A stretch of DNA of 64,000 bases from the NCBI GenBank assembly GCA_015227615.1, contig JAALGZ010000015.1:1017001-1081000 (forward strand), written 5' to 3'. The notes under the pieces are model-generated. The model worked only from the letters and a program-made list of their open reading frames with translations. It was not told the origin of the DNA and ran no database searches. Positions within the stretch are counted from its first letter, which is position 1. Each line of letters begins with the position of its first letter. Positions 10,015-20,919 of the stretch are shown one piece after another. The position numbers were made by a program, and so were the translations under genes. The stretch is from Labyrinthula sp. Ha (Eukaryota; Sar; Bigyra; Labyrinthulida; Labyrinthulaceae).

Positions 10015-13000
10015 TTAACAGAAGAAAGTTAGCACATTTTGGTTATTTCCCCTCATCATAACCATTGGTGGCATGTTGTAGCTCAGCATGTCCAACCAGG
10101 CAGTGTATAATTTAACCCTAAGAGCTGTCTCCGGTATAGGCAAAATTACAAAAACCATCGAGCTCTTCCTTGAAACGCGTTTCATTTCCTCAGCTATTCT
10201 TAGATAATATGTTGTTTTATTTCTTTCCTGGATGTCTAAATCCTCTATATCAATTCCCATGACTTCCTTAAACTTATTCACAGTGTTAGGCTGCAAGGTT
10301 TCTTCTAATTTCAAATCAACCCCAACAGTTGTTGCTCTTATCCTGAACTTGTTCAACAGGTGGATCATTCTCAGCTCGGTCTTCTTCAATCTGCTAGTTT
10401 CCTCAGCATTTTGGAATTTATTCGTAACGGCAACAACTCTTAATGATTTATCCTTGAACAGTGGATTTTGCACCAGAAGTTGAGGAAGAAGCATAGTCAG
10501 CCCACCATCATCAGCAAGCCACCACACATCAATATTGTTCGATGTGCCTGGGAGAGTAGAAGGAAGCGCAGCTTCAAATTCCTTAACAAATTCAACATCA
10601 TTCTTCTTGTATCTCTTAACTCTTTCTATTAACTTTGGTGTATTCTCTATTTGAGATAAACTAGGTTCATTCCTAGTACTCATATCAGCAGTCTCATTAG
10701 CTGCAGGATTTTGACCCAATTGAGATTCAAAGTCCTTAGCAAAGACTTCCTTGTCTAGCATTTCATTGGTTGTTACACTGCTTGTTTCATCAACCTTTAA
10801 CTTCGTATTTCCAAGCTTAAATCCAGCCGAGAAGAATCCAGTAGGTGCAGCATTTTTCATGTTGATGTCGAATACTCTATTATCATCACGAACAACTAAA
10901 AGGCCTACTTGTGCACTCAAGGCAGTTCTAATTATCTTCTCAAACTCGGCAATCTCCTCCATAGTTGTGCTCTTGTTGAGAGTTTTAAATCCTAAAACAA
11001 CGGTGTTTGGTCTCAATCTGCCAACCCCACTTAATTGCATCAACTTATGGAACCCAGAATAGATTGAATCGGCAACAACACCTTCATAAAAAGCTCCCTT
11101 ACATTTTCTTCCATTCCAGATAGCTTTATTCAATAATAATTGGTTTCCTAGATCACGACGTTTCTGTAGCAGCTTCAAGTCTGCACCTAGCTCTTTTGCG
11201 GTGGTTGGTTCACTACCACTTTGACTTTCGAGACCATCCGAGATCTCCGATGGAGTCCTTCCTTTATTGAACAAGTTTCTTACAGAACCAGTACCAACGG
11301 GGTCCAACTTATATCCATCTCCTTCTAACTCGCCTTCCTGTTTGATCAGATCGCCTCCCCCATTTTCCTCAGTTTTCGCTGATTCAACCATAGGTTTCTT
11401 CTTGCTCTTATCAATAACTTCTCCTGCAATTAGGATTCCCCCACCCGTAAGAGAAAGCAAAGATGTAAACTTTAGTAGCCACAGTCTTTGATAAGGATCG
11501 CCAGTCATTAGTAAGAACTGAGGCCTGAATGTCTTGACATGAACCTTCTCGCTCATCTGCAGGGTCTCAAGTGATTCCAGCGTCTTTGTGTACTTCATTG
11601 CTTGTCCAGCCTCTCCCCAGTTAATATCTACATCTAAGGTATTCAAATACATCATCATCAACACAGCTACGACACAGGTAATCAACGCGGGGATCCAGTC
11701 GATGAGAAACATAACAATGATACATAGAAGAGCTCCAGCAGCAGATAGATATTTGTTATAGTACCTAAAACTAGGCCTCCAGTTCGGTGCTTGAACATGG
11801 CTACTGGCAAAGCAAGCGTAATTTGTAAGTGCATAACTAATCATAAAGAAGTTTGTTATGATAGGAGCAATAGCATTCAGATCGCCAACAGCTACACAAC
11901 CACAATTAATTGCAAAAGTAAGAAAATATGCTCTGATTGGCTCATTATTTTTCTCAGTCCCATAGGAAAAGAAGTTAAACCATGGCCAAGGAAACAGCTT
12001 GTCACTGGCTACTGACTGTAGAATCCTTGGTGCGCCAACCAGAGAGGCCAATGCTGAAGAAAGCGTGGCTGCAAACACACCAATATATACCAGGTACTCA
12101 AAGACAGATACATCCTTCATAATAAGAGTATTATATAATAGTCCACCTTCATCATTTCCATCTACCTCAGCTAAACACACTAGACCAACGAACCACAGAA
12201 GCAGCAAGTAAGAAACAAACGTGAGAGCAATCGCAGACAAAGTTCCCTTTGGAATAGCAACAGAGGGATTATCTAAATCACCTGACAGATTTGCACCGGC
12301 CATAATTCCAGTTACAGCTGGAAAGAACACAGCAAAGACAGTGAAAAAACTCTCTCCATCTTGAAAGTTTGGCCCAAGGTTTCTAACATCTCCAAATCCA
12401 ACGAATCCAGCTTCTTCATTATCTTGCTCATTTGGAATCTGAGGCAAGAAAGCACCAACAAAGACGCTTGCCATGGCAATTAATAACACAATTAGCAACC
12501 CAACCTGAGTTTTTGCGTACCATCCAATCCCCACAAGAGCTACAAGAAGCAGAACAACAGAAACAGAAAGTCCAATAACTCTAATGTCATTAATCTCGCT
12601 TCCCGTGAAATAATCTCCACCTGTAGAAACTATCAAATCAACCACAGATTCAGCAAATCCAATAACATACAAACTTGTCGCAATGGCCTGAGCACAAAAG
12701 AACAAAACCCCAATAGTTCCACCATAAACAGGTCCCAATGCTCTTGAAATTAAGAAGTAAACTCCACCTCCTTCAACTTCCCCATTGGTGCAAATTGCAC
12801 ATAGCGAGAGTGAAGTCAATCCAGTTACGACGTTCGCCGCGATGATAATGAGAGTTCCCAGAAGCAGCCCTGCCTGTCCCACGACCCAGCCGAGCCTTAA
12901 GAACATAATAACACCCCATATATTCAACAAAACAGGTATGAAAACTCCATTTTTCCATGTCAGCTTGTCTCCGGTGTTTGCATTCTTCCTACTGTACCTA

Positions 13001-13134
13001 GCCAAGACTGGTTCTACACCCGTGTTTTGATCTGCGTCCATCAGTTTCTGCAAAGTTTCACGCCGATTATTCGTGGTTCGATAATTCAAAGTTGCAGGAG
13101 AAGGTTCCGCAAATACTTGTTCTACAGACTTCAT
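10015..13134 (-). CDS. SLC12-family cation-chloride cotransporter
   Basis: A 1039-residue intronless frame with the complete architecture of SLC12 transporters, which couple chloride to Na+ and/or K+ across a membrane. After a short cytoplasmic N-terminus the amino-acid-permease core begins at about residue 61. TM1 carries the family-type MFLRLGWVVGQAG (77-89). The GGG..YFLISRALGP segment lies at 132-144, and the TM6 signature FFPAVTGIMAGANLSGDL at 280-297 with IPKGT just after. The NWRP.F.YYN motif precedes the last membrane pair. The soluble C-terminal SLC12 domain begins near 540 and the protein ends QNVLTFFC, close to the usual ENVLTFY(S/C) end, so it is full length. The TM6 motif fits the Na-coupled (NKCC/NCC) branch better than KCC, but the ion set cannot be fixed by eye. 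Gly/Glu-rich linkers at about 590-660 are variable in the family. Confidence 0.96.
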   Translation of the reverse strand: MKSVEQVFAEPSPATLNYRTTNNRRETLQKLMDADQNTGVEPVLARYSRKNANTGDKLTWKNGVFIPVLLNIWGVIMFLRLGWVVGQAGLLLGTLIIIAANVVTGLTSLSLCAICTNGEVEGGGVYFLISRALGPVYGGTIGVLFFCAQAIATSLYVIGFAESVVDLIVSTGGDYFTGSEINDIRVIGLSVSVVLLLVALVGIGWYAKTQVGLLIVLLIAMASVFVGAFLPQIPNEQDNEEAGFVGFGDVRNLGPNFQDGESFFTVFAVFFPAVTGIMAGANLSGDLDNPSVAIPKGTLSAIALTFVSYLLLLWFVGLVCLAEVDGNDEGGLLYNTLIMKDVSVFEYLVYIGVFAATLSSALASLVGAPRILQSVASDKLFPWPWFNFFSYGTEKNNEPIRAYFLTFAINCGCVAVGDLNAIAPIITNFFMISYALTNYACFASSHVQAPNWRPSFRYYNKYLSAAGALLCIIVMFLIDWIPALITCVVAVLMMMYLNTLDVDINWGEAGQAMKYTKTLESLETLQMSEKVHVKTFRPQFLLMTGDPYQRLWLLKFTSLLSLTGGGILIAGEVIDKSKKKPMVESAKTEENGGGDLIKQEGELEGDGYKLDPVGTGSVRNLFNKGRTPSEISDGLESQSGSEPTTAKELGADLKLLQKRRDLGNQLLLNKAIWNGRKCKGAFYEGVVADSIYSGFHKLMQLSGVGRLRPNTVVLGFKTLNKSTTMEEIAEFEKIIRTALSAQVGLLVVRDDNRVFDINMKNAAPTGFFSAGFKLGNTKLKVDETSSVTTNEMLDKEVFAKDFESQLGQNPAANETADMSTRNEPSLSQIENTPKLIERVKRYKKNDVEFVKEFEAALPSTLPGTSNNIDVWWLADDGGLTMLLPQLLVQNPLFKDKSLRVVAVTNKFQNAEETSRLKKTELRMIHLLNKFRIRATTVGVDLKLEETLQPNTVNKFKEVMGIDIEDLDIQERNKTTYYLRIAEEMKRVSRKSSMVFVILPIPETALRVKLYTAWLDMLSYNMPPMVMMRGNNQNVLTFFC

Positions 13135-16100
13135 CTTTCTTGCTTCTGTTCTAGAAAACTTTAATTACAGCGTTCTCCGGTAAAAAAGGTCCTTGTACGC
13201 CCCAAAATTGATTATTGTTTTATTTTTTTAGGTTTATTTAGCTTATTTTAGTGCTAAGATCAGTTTGATTTTGTTTTGTTGTGTTTTTATTGGTTTTGAA
13301 GACTTAAAATTGAAGAAAACTTTTGATTTGTTTTTTCTTGATTTCGAGTTTTTCAATGTCGCAAATCCGTTTAATTTCGGCGATGTCTGGATTATACATT
13401 ACAAATTCTTGAATGCCCAAAATGTTATGGAATTCGATCAATTACAAAGCAGTTAAATCGAAATTATGGTTGAGTGTAATTACACGATAAGTTTTTCAAG
13501 CCAGAAATATAAATATCTGATAAGATGACGATAGTCGAATAAATCGATTAATTCGATACTATTAAATTTTATTGCAGATAGAATTACCCCAAATACAGTC
13601 GTTAAATGCCGATAATATTGCCTTATGGAACTTTCTCCAAAACACAATTACAAAACAGGAGAACAGAGGAATAAAAAGAAAATCCCAAAAGAGTGGAACT
13701 GAAGAGTATTTACACTTTCTTAACCACATTCAATAACAATATGGCACAGCTTTACTTCCTTAGATGGGAACCACATTTCTAACTCAGACATAAAGACAAT
13801 TTCTTTCACATTTTACTCGGTCTTCTAAGAGCTTTAGCTTTCTTGCGAGATGTGATTTGTTAGCTCACCCAGTACAAGTGTATGGTATTATTAAGATAAA
13901 GAAAATATTCGGACTTTCTTAAGCTTTTCTTTCTGAAGCAGCAATATGGCGAGTGCTTGAAATGATGATTGTTATTCATCCTAATCTGGACTTACTAAAG
14001 ACCGGTGCTTATTTGAGCGTACCCTTCTTTCCAACTATAAACACGATCTCATGCACCAGCACGTGTTCAGTCTAAGGTTTCAGTTTCCTCAAGTACAACT
14101 ATACAAAATTAAAACTTGAAACAAATTGCTACGAGAGGCACACCACTTCTCGGAGAAGCTAATGTTCTTAGAGTGTTGTTCCTCATTTTTGAAAAAAATA
14201 AGAAAATAAACAGATTTGTCCTTAACATTTCAGAGCCTTCATGACAGCCGAGTCTAATTTAGGTTAAAGACGTTCGCAGCTAACTTAATCTGCCGAGTAA
14301 CTAAGGGTGGCCAGGTCGTTGTTGGTTGTAGTTCTTGCTTATGAAACTACTCATTCCTATCAAGCCCATCATTTTTATATGCTATTTCACTGGGTCAGCA
14401 TGAAACTGTTTGGTGATATGTAGGGGTTTTCAGGTTAACTAAGGCGACCGCGGCTAATATTACTTTAGCTGGAACTAATTCATGAAGAAAGCTCAATATG
14501 CTATGCCAAAATCGCCCAAGAGAGCAAGAAACCAGCATTTTGCTATTTTTACCCATAAATGAACTCTCCTTTCACTTATTATGCGATAGCTAGGTCTTAG
14601 TTCGAAGGCGTGTACAGTAGTGTTTTTACAGAGATGAAGGGTGGTTTCATACAACGAGTTGTACGATATGGTAACTTTAGCTTTCTCTCGATTTCGGTTT
14701 CTTGGCGAAAATGAACCATGTCACGCAAGTCTATCTAATAAGTAGAAAGGCAACTTCGAAAAGGGCTAAATCAAACATCGTTCCAAGGCCCTGATAGCAA
14801 AATTATATCATGGATGCCCCGAAGCAAATTAAATAGCATTCCATTAGTCTGTACTAACACGGTTTGGCACAACTGAAAATGCGCACCCTCTCCATATGAA
14901 ATAGCTAGTTCTACCATCAGAAACTAATTACATTGTCTTCTATGTCTTAACATTAACAAACCCAAAGCTCTAAAGCCTATTCCTCATACATGAGCTAAGG
15001 AATTAGTTAGATTAATTTAACCAGTTTACTATGAAAAAACTTAAAATTTTGTCACAAAAACTTTGAAGAAAAGTGCCATTGTTTAATCTTCAAATTTGTC
15101 CAGTATAACCGAATTTTCTCTCTAGATCAGTTAATCAAGCAAATCAGTGACTATTTTCTAGCCACTGGGGCACATATTAAACAAAAATAGATCGTGATTA
15201 TTTTAACAAGAAAAGGGTTAATCTAGCCATATATCTTTCTTAAGAAGATATAACTCTGACAGTTTCTCTTCTGGTGATCTCATTTTAACGGAAACGAGCT
15301 CAATATAAAGTAAAATATCTATTTAGTAACATAAAGAAAAAAGATTAAAACACAGGCTCTCACGATGCGCTTTACCAGAAGTGAGTGCTGTTGCCATGGA
15401 AATGATATCCGCAAATGAACCACAGAAATCGGATAGCAGTGGTGTAACGCAATAAGATCCTAAGTAGAAAGTTCCTATGATGTGTTGATAATCTATTACT
15501 GTTTTCTTAGGTTTGCTTTTCTATTAGTTGAGGATGAAAATCCCCCCTATTTTTATTACTGGTTCTTAAATATTTATTTTCATTAACTTGGGCCTGTAGC
15601 CCAATGAACTCTAAACCTTGTTTTGATTAAGCCCATGTGGCCTAATACATGAAGTTTTTCATCCGAATCAAGCATTAAATATAAATCTGGAGCCATATGG
15701 ATGAGTTTATTAAGGATAGTCATAGGGGTTAGAAAACCAATCAGCAATATTTGCCAAAAACAAGAAAAAATCATATCCCACATGAATTAAGAAATCAATC
15801 CAATGTTATTAAATTTCCAAGGTAACACTTAGCTCTAATTCCTAATTGGAATTATTCAGTTATAAAGCAACCGCAACATTATTGCAGCAAATGCGCAGGA
15901 TTAACGGCATTGTTAAAAATTTTCACCTAAGTTAAAATGTGTGCTACGAGAAATAATGTAATTTTTTTATAAAAAATATTTCTTAACGTTAAATATGTAG
16001 TCTACTTAGTCATTTTGAAGTATTTCAGTTCTTATTTTAGGTAGTCAGTTAGATATACATTTTTCTTCTAAGGTAGCTCATCAACGAAAAATAAAATACG

Positions 16101-17599
16101 AAGACTTTTGCCCTCGTGGATTATAAAAGTTTAAGTGCCCAAAGCTACCAGAAAGAACCAATAACCTACACCTTCTATCCCTAAACTTGAGTCCAGGGGT
16201 TGTTTTTAGAAGCAGGAATGGAACCTTCCTGCTCGTCAATCTGAGTTTAGATTCGGGTTTACATGTCTGAAGAAATTGCACAGCAAGTAAATAAAATGGC
16301 TAGCATGTAGCTAATCAAGATTCAAAATGTTGTTTGAATGACACCAACATCATTGAGGAGAACATAGCCCGCACCTGGGTTATCTGGGTGATATGTTCTG
16401 GATTTTCAAGAAAGCAAAACAATTTCTAGGCAATGTTGTAGCTAGGTCCCTAATAGCGAAAGAATGAATCACTAAGCTTGCATTCTAAGGGAGATAGTAC
16501 TGGTTTTGCATTATTCAGTTTAGTTAATAAGGTATTTAGAGACATTCAAAGTAAAGGTAGACTACATAGACGTTTTTTGCCGCTTTGGGGCAAACTCCCG
16601 GGCGGTATCTTTGCCTTCTGTTTTCATAACGGACATGCAATTGAAAGAACAACGATGCTTACTAAAGCAGAGTTTGATGCTATTAGAGTAGATATGGGTT
16701 TCATAAAGTATTTGGACAACTATTTTCATAATCGTTTGTATTCTGATTATCGATAAAAGAATTGGGATTTTGTTTTTATCAAATGATTTTTCTTTTATTA
16801 TTCTTATCCATTTAACATCAATAATCAACAAAAATCGCTGAGGAATTCACAGAATCAAATATTACGAAAAATACGGACAAACGTTTTATTGGTAAGTTAT
16901 CAGTTAATAAAATTCGATCCTTAGATAAGAGACATAGTAATTAGATATCTTTTGGAGGGAAAAGTCTAGAGACAAACTGAGAAATAAGATATATTTCCAC
17001 AGTAGTTTGAAAAAATACTGCCGCAAATAAAGAATGATGTACTAAACGCTGAAGTAAATTAGGTATTATACTTGCAACCAAACTAAACACTTAGGACAAA
17101 CCTTTTCTTGAACTCTGTATTTTCCAAGAATTCCCTAAGATTCTATAATAAGATACCACATGAAGTATTTTTCCAAACCAAACAGTGTAAATTTTGCTTT
17201 TACTGTATTGGTTCTTAATAGTAATATTGATGAAATCCAGTGTTCTGTCATGTGCTTCAATATAACCTCTCATTGGTGCATAAAAATATGTTTCGTTGAT
17301 TCAGATAAATGTTGTTCCAGAAAAAAATACACAACTATTGAATTTATTGCAGAAAAGTCTGCAATAAGAGTTGAGTTTGAAATAGATAACAAGTTCAAAC
17401 CTGAGGAGGTGGATATATGTTTCTATGAAGATGCACACAATTTTTTTCTGTAGACCGTTTTGTAAAAAAGGTATTACTGTTACTTAGAAAACAGCTTTTA
17501 TGCTATTGAATACGACATGGAAAGCTCATTGTCAGAGCTTCCGGAACCCTAGGTTATTGTTAACCCTGGACGTAAGAATTTGTTTCACTTGCTAGAGGG
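13135..17599. other. long non-coding region
   Basis: The SLC12 gene's leader and promoter should lie in the first few hundred bases. The rest has no supported gene. Frames at 13265-13456, 15583-15783, 16081-16281 and 16478-16756 are short and lack domains. The part from about 16.4 kb may be the decayed upstream end of the adjacent Copia fossil, but I could not identify gag or an LTR there. Confidence 0.4.
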
Positions 17600-20400
17600 A
17601 AGAAGAACTATCATGATAGACTAAATCACCTTTCAGAGAATCTTTAGAACGGCGTATGAAAACCCTTAAGGGTCTTGATGTTGATAAACAAAAGGAATTA
17701 TGTGAAGGACGTATGAAAGGAAAGTGCCTAAAAGGAAGAACTAAATGTCCGCATTGGTTTATTCTAACGCAACCATTGAATTACTTAGTATTAGAGCTCA
17801 CGAATCATATCCTAACTACAAGACACAAGAGGACAGGTACTGTAATTGTCACCTGTGCTAATAGTAACTATTCATATTTCTTATTCTTGCGACCAGACTA
17901 GGAACACCATAGCTAGTGTAAACCTTAAGTTCAAATCTTTAAAAAAGATGCAGGAAACATTATATTTTTTTAAAGTGGCAATAGTTTAAAGTTTTAGAAC
18001 TAGTTCTTATAATATTTCTCAACAGCTTGGAAATTGGAATTAGGTACTCAAATATCCATACCCATGCGTACAATGGTAGAGATGAAACAAATAACAATAT
18101 TATACTGAAAGATTAAGAGAAAATCTACAAACTGTTCTGCTTTCACCATGTTCTTGATTCCATCCATTACTTTGCGCAATCTGTGTAATAACCGGATCTG
18201 TTCTACTAAGCTATCGAAAGCACGGTACCAGCAGCTAATGGGGTTGGGGCATGATACTAATAACATGGGAGTCTTTGGCTCCCTTCGCAGCACTCAAGCT
18301 CTAGTGGAAGTAAGGGAAAAACTGGTGGACACAGTCACAAAAAACCATTCTTGGCATTCAATGACGCAGTCTAGAATGGTTTGGAATGAATTTGGTAAGT
18401 AGATGAATCTTGCCTGCAGCTACCTTGTCTTTGGAAAAAATCAGGTTTCTTGATTCAACTGACAGCAACGCCTACATTCCCCTAGGAGTTTTTGAGAATG
18501 ATGAGCCTGTACGTTACGCAGAATTCACTAAATTTTAGACTACTTAAGTACCTTACACATAATGAACAGCTCAAACTTGTACAGAGTATGGAAACGGCAA
18601 CGTTCAGCATGATTTTTTAAAAATTACGGAAGAAATGAAGGCCCAAAATGTTACTGGTGACTCACGACGACAAGTTCTTGGAAACTCTAATCCAATTGAA
18701 CTAGGGAAGATAATAAATAAAATGTAGGAGAAACTTTTCTTCAATCGGAATATTGAAATCTTGACTAGTAACACCATTGCAACCCCTGGACAAAGGACTT
18801 CTGTAGGTTGATATTCTGCAGTAGCAATAGATGTATGACGAAAGAAGCTACAAGAGCTGTTCGTGTCAAGCAATAAGGAGGAACTAGAAAATGTTTAGGC
18901 AAAAGAGTTTCGGGATCTGGATAAACCGGTAGAGGTAAATGTGGTGCAAGGTCTGAATCTGCCTCCCCATCCCTTTATAGGAGGTATCTGAAGTCAAAAC
19001 CATGAAAATGGTAAGACGAGAATAAATTTGAGGCAAGTGGCACATGGGGATCTCCCCTCGAACTTTCAACACAACTATTCTCCTGTAATCATAACTGGTA
19101 CCAGAATGTCGTTTCTGTTTGCAAATTGTAGTAGAGGTGCGGAAATAAGACAGACTGATTTAACCAGCGCCTATCTCTACGGTGATTTGGAAAATTAAGT
19201 TTACGTACTGTTTCCTGAAACACATCCATCGATGCTTGATAACATTAGGAAGGATTACAAGTGCGCAGCTAGTTTATATGGGTTAAAGAAGAATACCAAA
19301 GTCTGATCCAGGACCTTTGACTCTTCCTTATAGAGCTTAAAGTTTGACTTGTCCTCAATAGATGGAGTGATGTACCCATAAGACCAAAAGGATAGGATTG
19401 TGAAGCTCGTAGTTTATGCTGATGACTCTACACATAATTGCATAGAACAAGAACTGTTAAGTTGTTTGAAAGAAAGTTCAAATAATAATACTAGATACAT
19501 TGCGAGTAACTTACTGGTAAGTTTGTTTTAATAGAGCCAGTTTGTAGCGCAAACCCTCTGTAGTTGAACAGAGGTCAAACTATGAAACTGTCAGAGAAGT
19601 TCAAGCATAAAGAAAAAGAAGCACCGGCTATTGTTACTCCTATGATGGAAAACCTACAGTTACCAGGTGGTAACAGAGTAGAACTGAAAACGTTAAAAAG
19701 TAGGTGGGTAAACTTTTTTCTTTCTAAAACAATGTAAGACCAGATAATGCTTTCTCAGGGAATTTTATTGCTAGACACTTAGTGTTCTAAAGGTTGGGCA
19801 TATTGAGAATGGGACGAAAGATATTAAGGTATCTTCTAAGTATAAGGGACGCTAATATTATAACAGCGAGGAATGAGATCTATACACCCACAGCTTTTTC
19901 AGATGCTGCTCTTACGAATTGTGTTGAGGACAAGCTCAAGTAGTCGACTGGATTGATCATCCAGTTGCGAAGCTTATTAATTCCTTTAAAATTATGAGAT
20001 CTTAGAGATTTGGTTTCCTCAACTTCTGTAACCGATTTTTAAGCCGTACATGATCTGTTGAGGGAGTAAAAGTTCATGTTTTACATCATCATGGAAGGTT
20101 TCAAGCTAGACATTAGTAGATCCGTAGTCTACAGCAAAGCCATAGCTGCGAGAGTTTTTCCACTGGAGACACTCGTGAATAAACCGCAAGGTACCTAGCT
20201 TCGAAGTATTGTCTTGATCAAAAACTAGTAGAGGAGTAAATGTTTGAGATTAGAGAATTAGGTACCGATGACAGCATCATTGAACTCTTTAAAAATATTT
20301 CAGCACTAAAGAAACACGATAAGTTTTCAAGACATCTACTAGAAATATTACTCTAAGTACGGAGAAGTGTTGAATATAAAGTTTATTTAGAGCTATTGTA
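17600..20400 (+). mobile_element. Ty1/Copia LTR-retrotransposon fossil (pol region), broken
   Basis: Ordered remnants of Copia pol are readable: a gag-pre-integrase-like segment around 17.64-17.75 kb, integrase-like sequence at about 17.76-18.4 kb, reverse transcriptase at about 19.14-19.7 kb (a Copia-type T-D-L-x-S-A-Y-L-x-G-D-L block and a Y-A-D-D catalytic core near 19.41 kb), and RNase H-like sequence at about 19.88-20.3 kb. The integrase-before-RT order is the Copia order. The copy is heavily decayed, with many breaks, and therefore looks old. I found no LTR pair, so the outer limits are approximate and the left part may begin as far upstream as 16.4 kb. Confidence 0.75.
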
Positions 20401-20919
20401 GTATCACTGTTTTTGGCTTGGTAATTTACTAAGATATACACTGCGCATCTATAAAAGCTATCCAAGAAGAAATAAGATTTAAAGACTTTCTATTCATAGA
20501 GTACAACACTGAAAACTCTAAAGTTATAAATTCTTAAACCAGCTCAAGTTGACATGTCTTGTTTGGACACAACAAAAATGACATTTCGGAGACAATAGAG
20601 ACATTTTACTTTGTCTAATGCTAGCCCAACCAGCGTGGTTTAAACGCTAGCTTCTCATGAAGGTATAACAAGAAACACATAGATCTTGAAATGTATATTC
20701 TAACACCGAATTAACTCTAAGTTAACGCAGGAAGGAGCACACAAATGTGTCTTTTAACTTTCTTAGGTATACCCTGATTCCAGCCATAGTAATAAACATT
20801 ATAGCAGAACTCAAAATCTTTCCATCGCCTCGAGTTCATACGTTTAAACCAGATAATCTTTCTCCGTCACTTAAAAGTAAAATACTGAAAATAGTAGACA
20901 TATTTCACCAAATAATGTC
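20401..20919. other. intergenic region after the Copia fossil
   Basis: No gene is seen. The right edge of the fossil and the 3' end of the tyrosinase-like gene should both fall here, but no LTR or target duplication is recognisable. Confidence 0.35.

Noticed and set aside
16478-16756. Possible gag fragment of the Copia fossil
   Set aside because: The frame shows no gag motif or zinc knuckle, so the element limit was not moved to include it with confidence.
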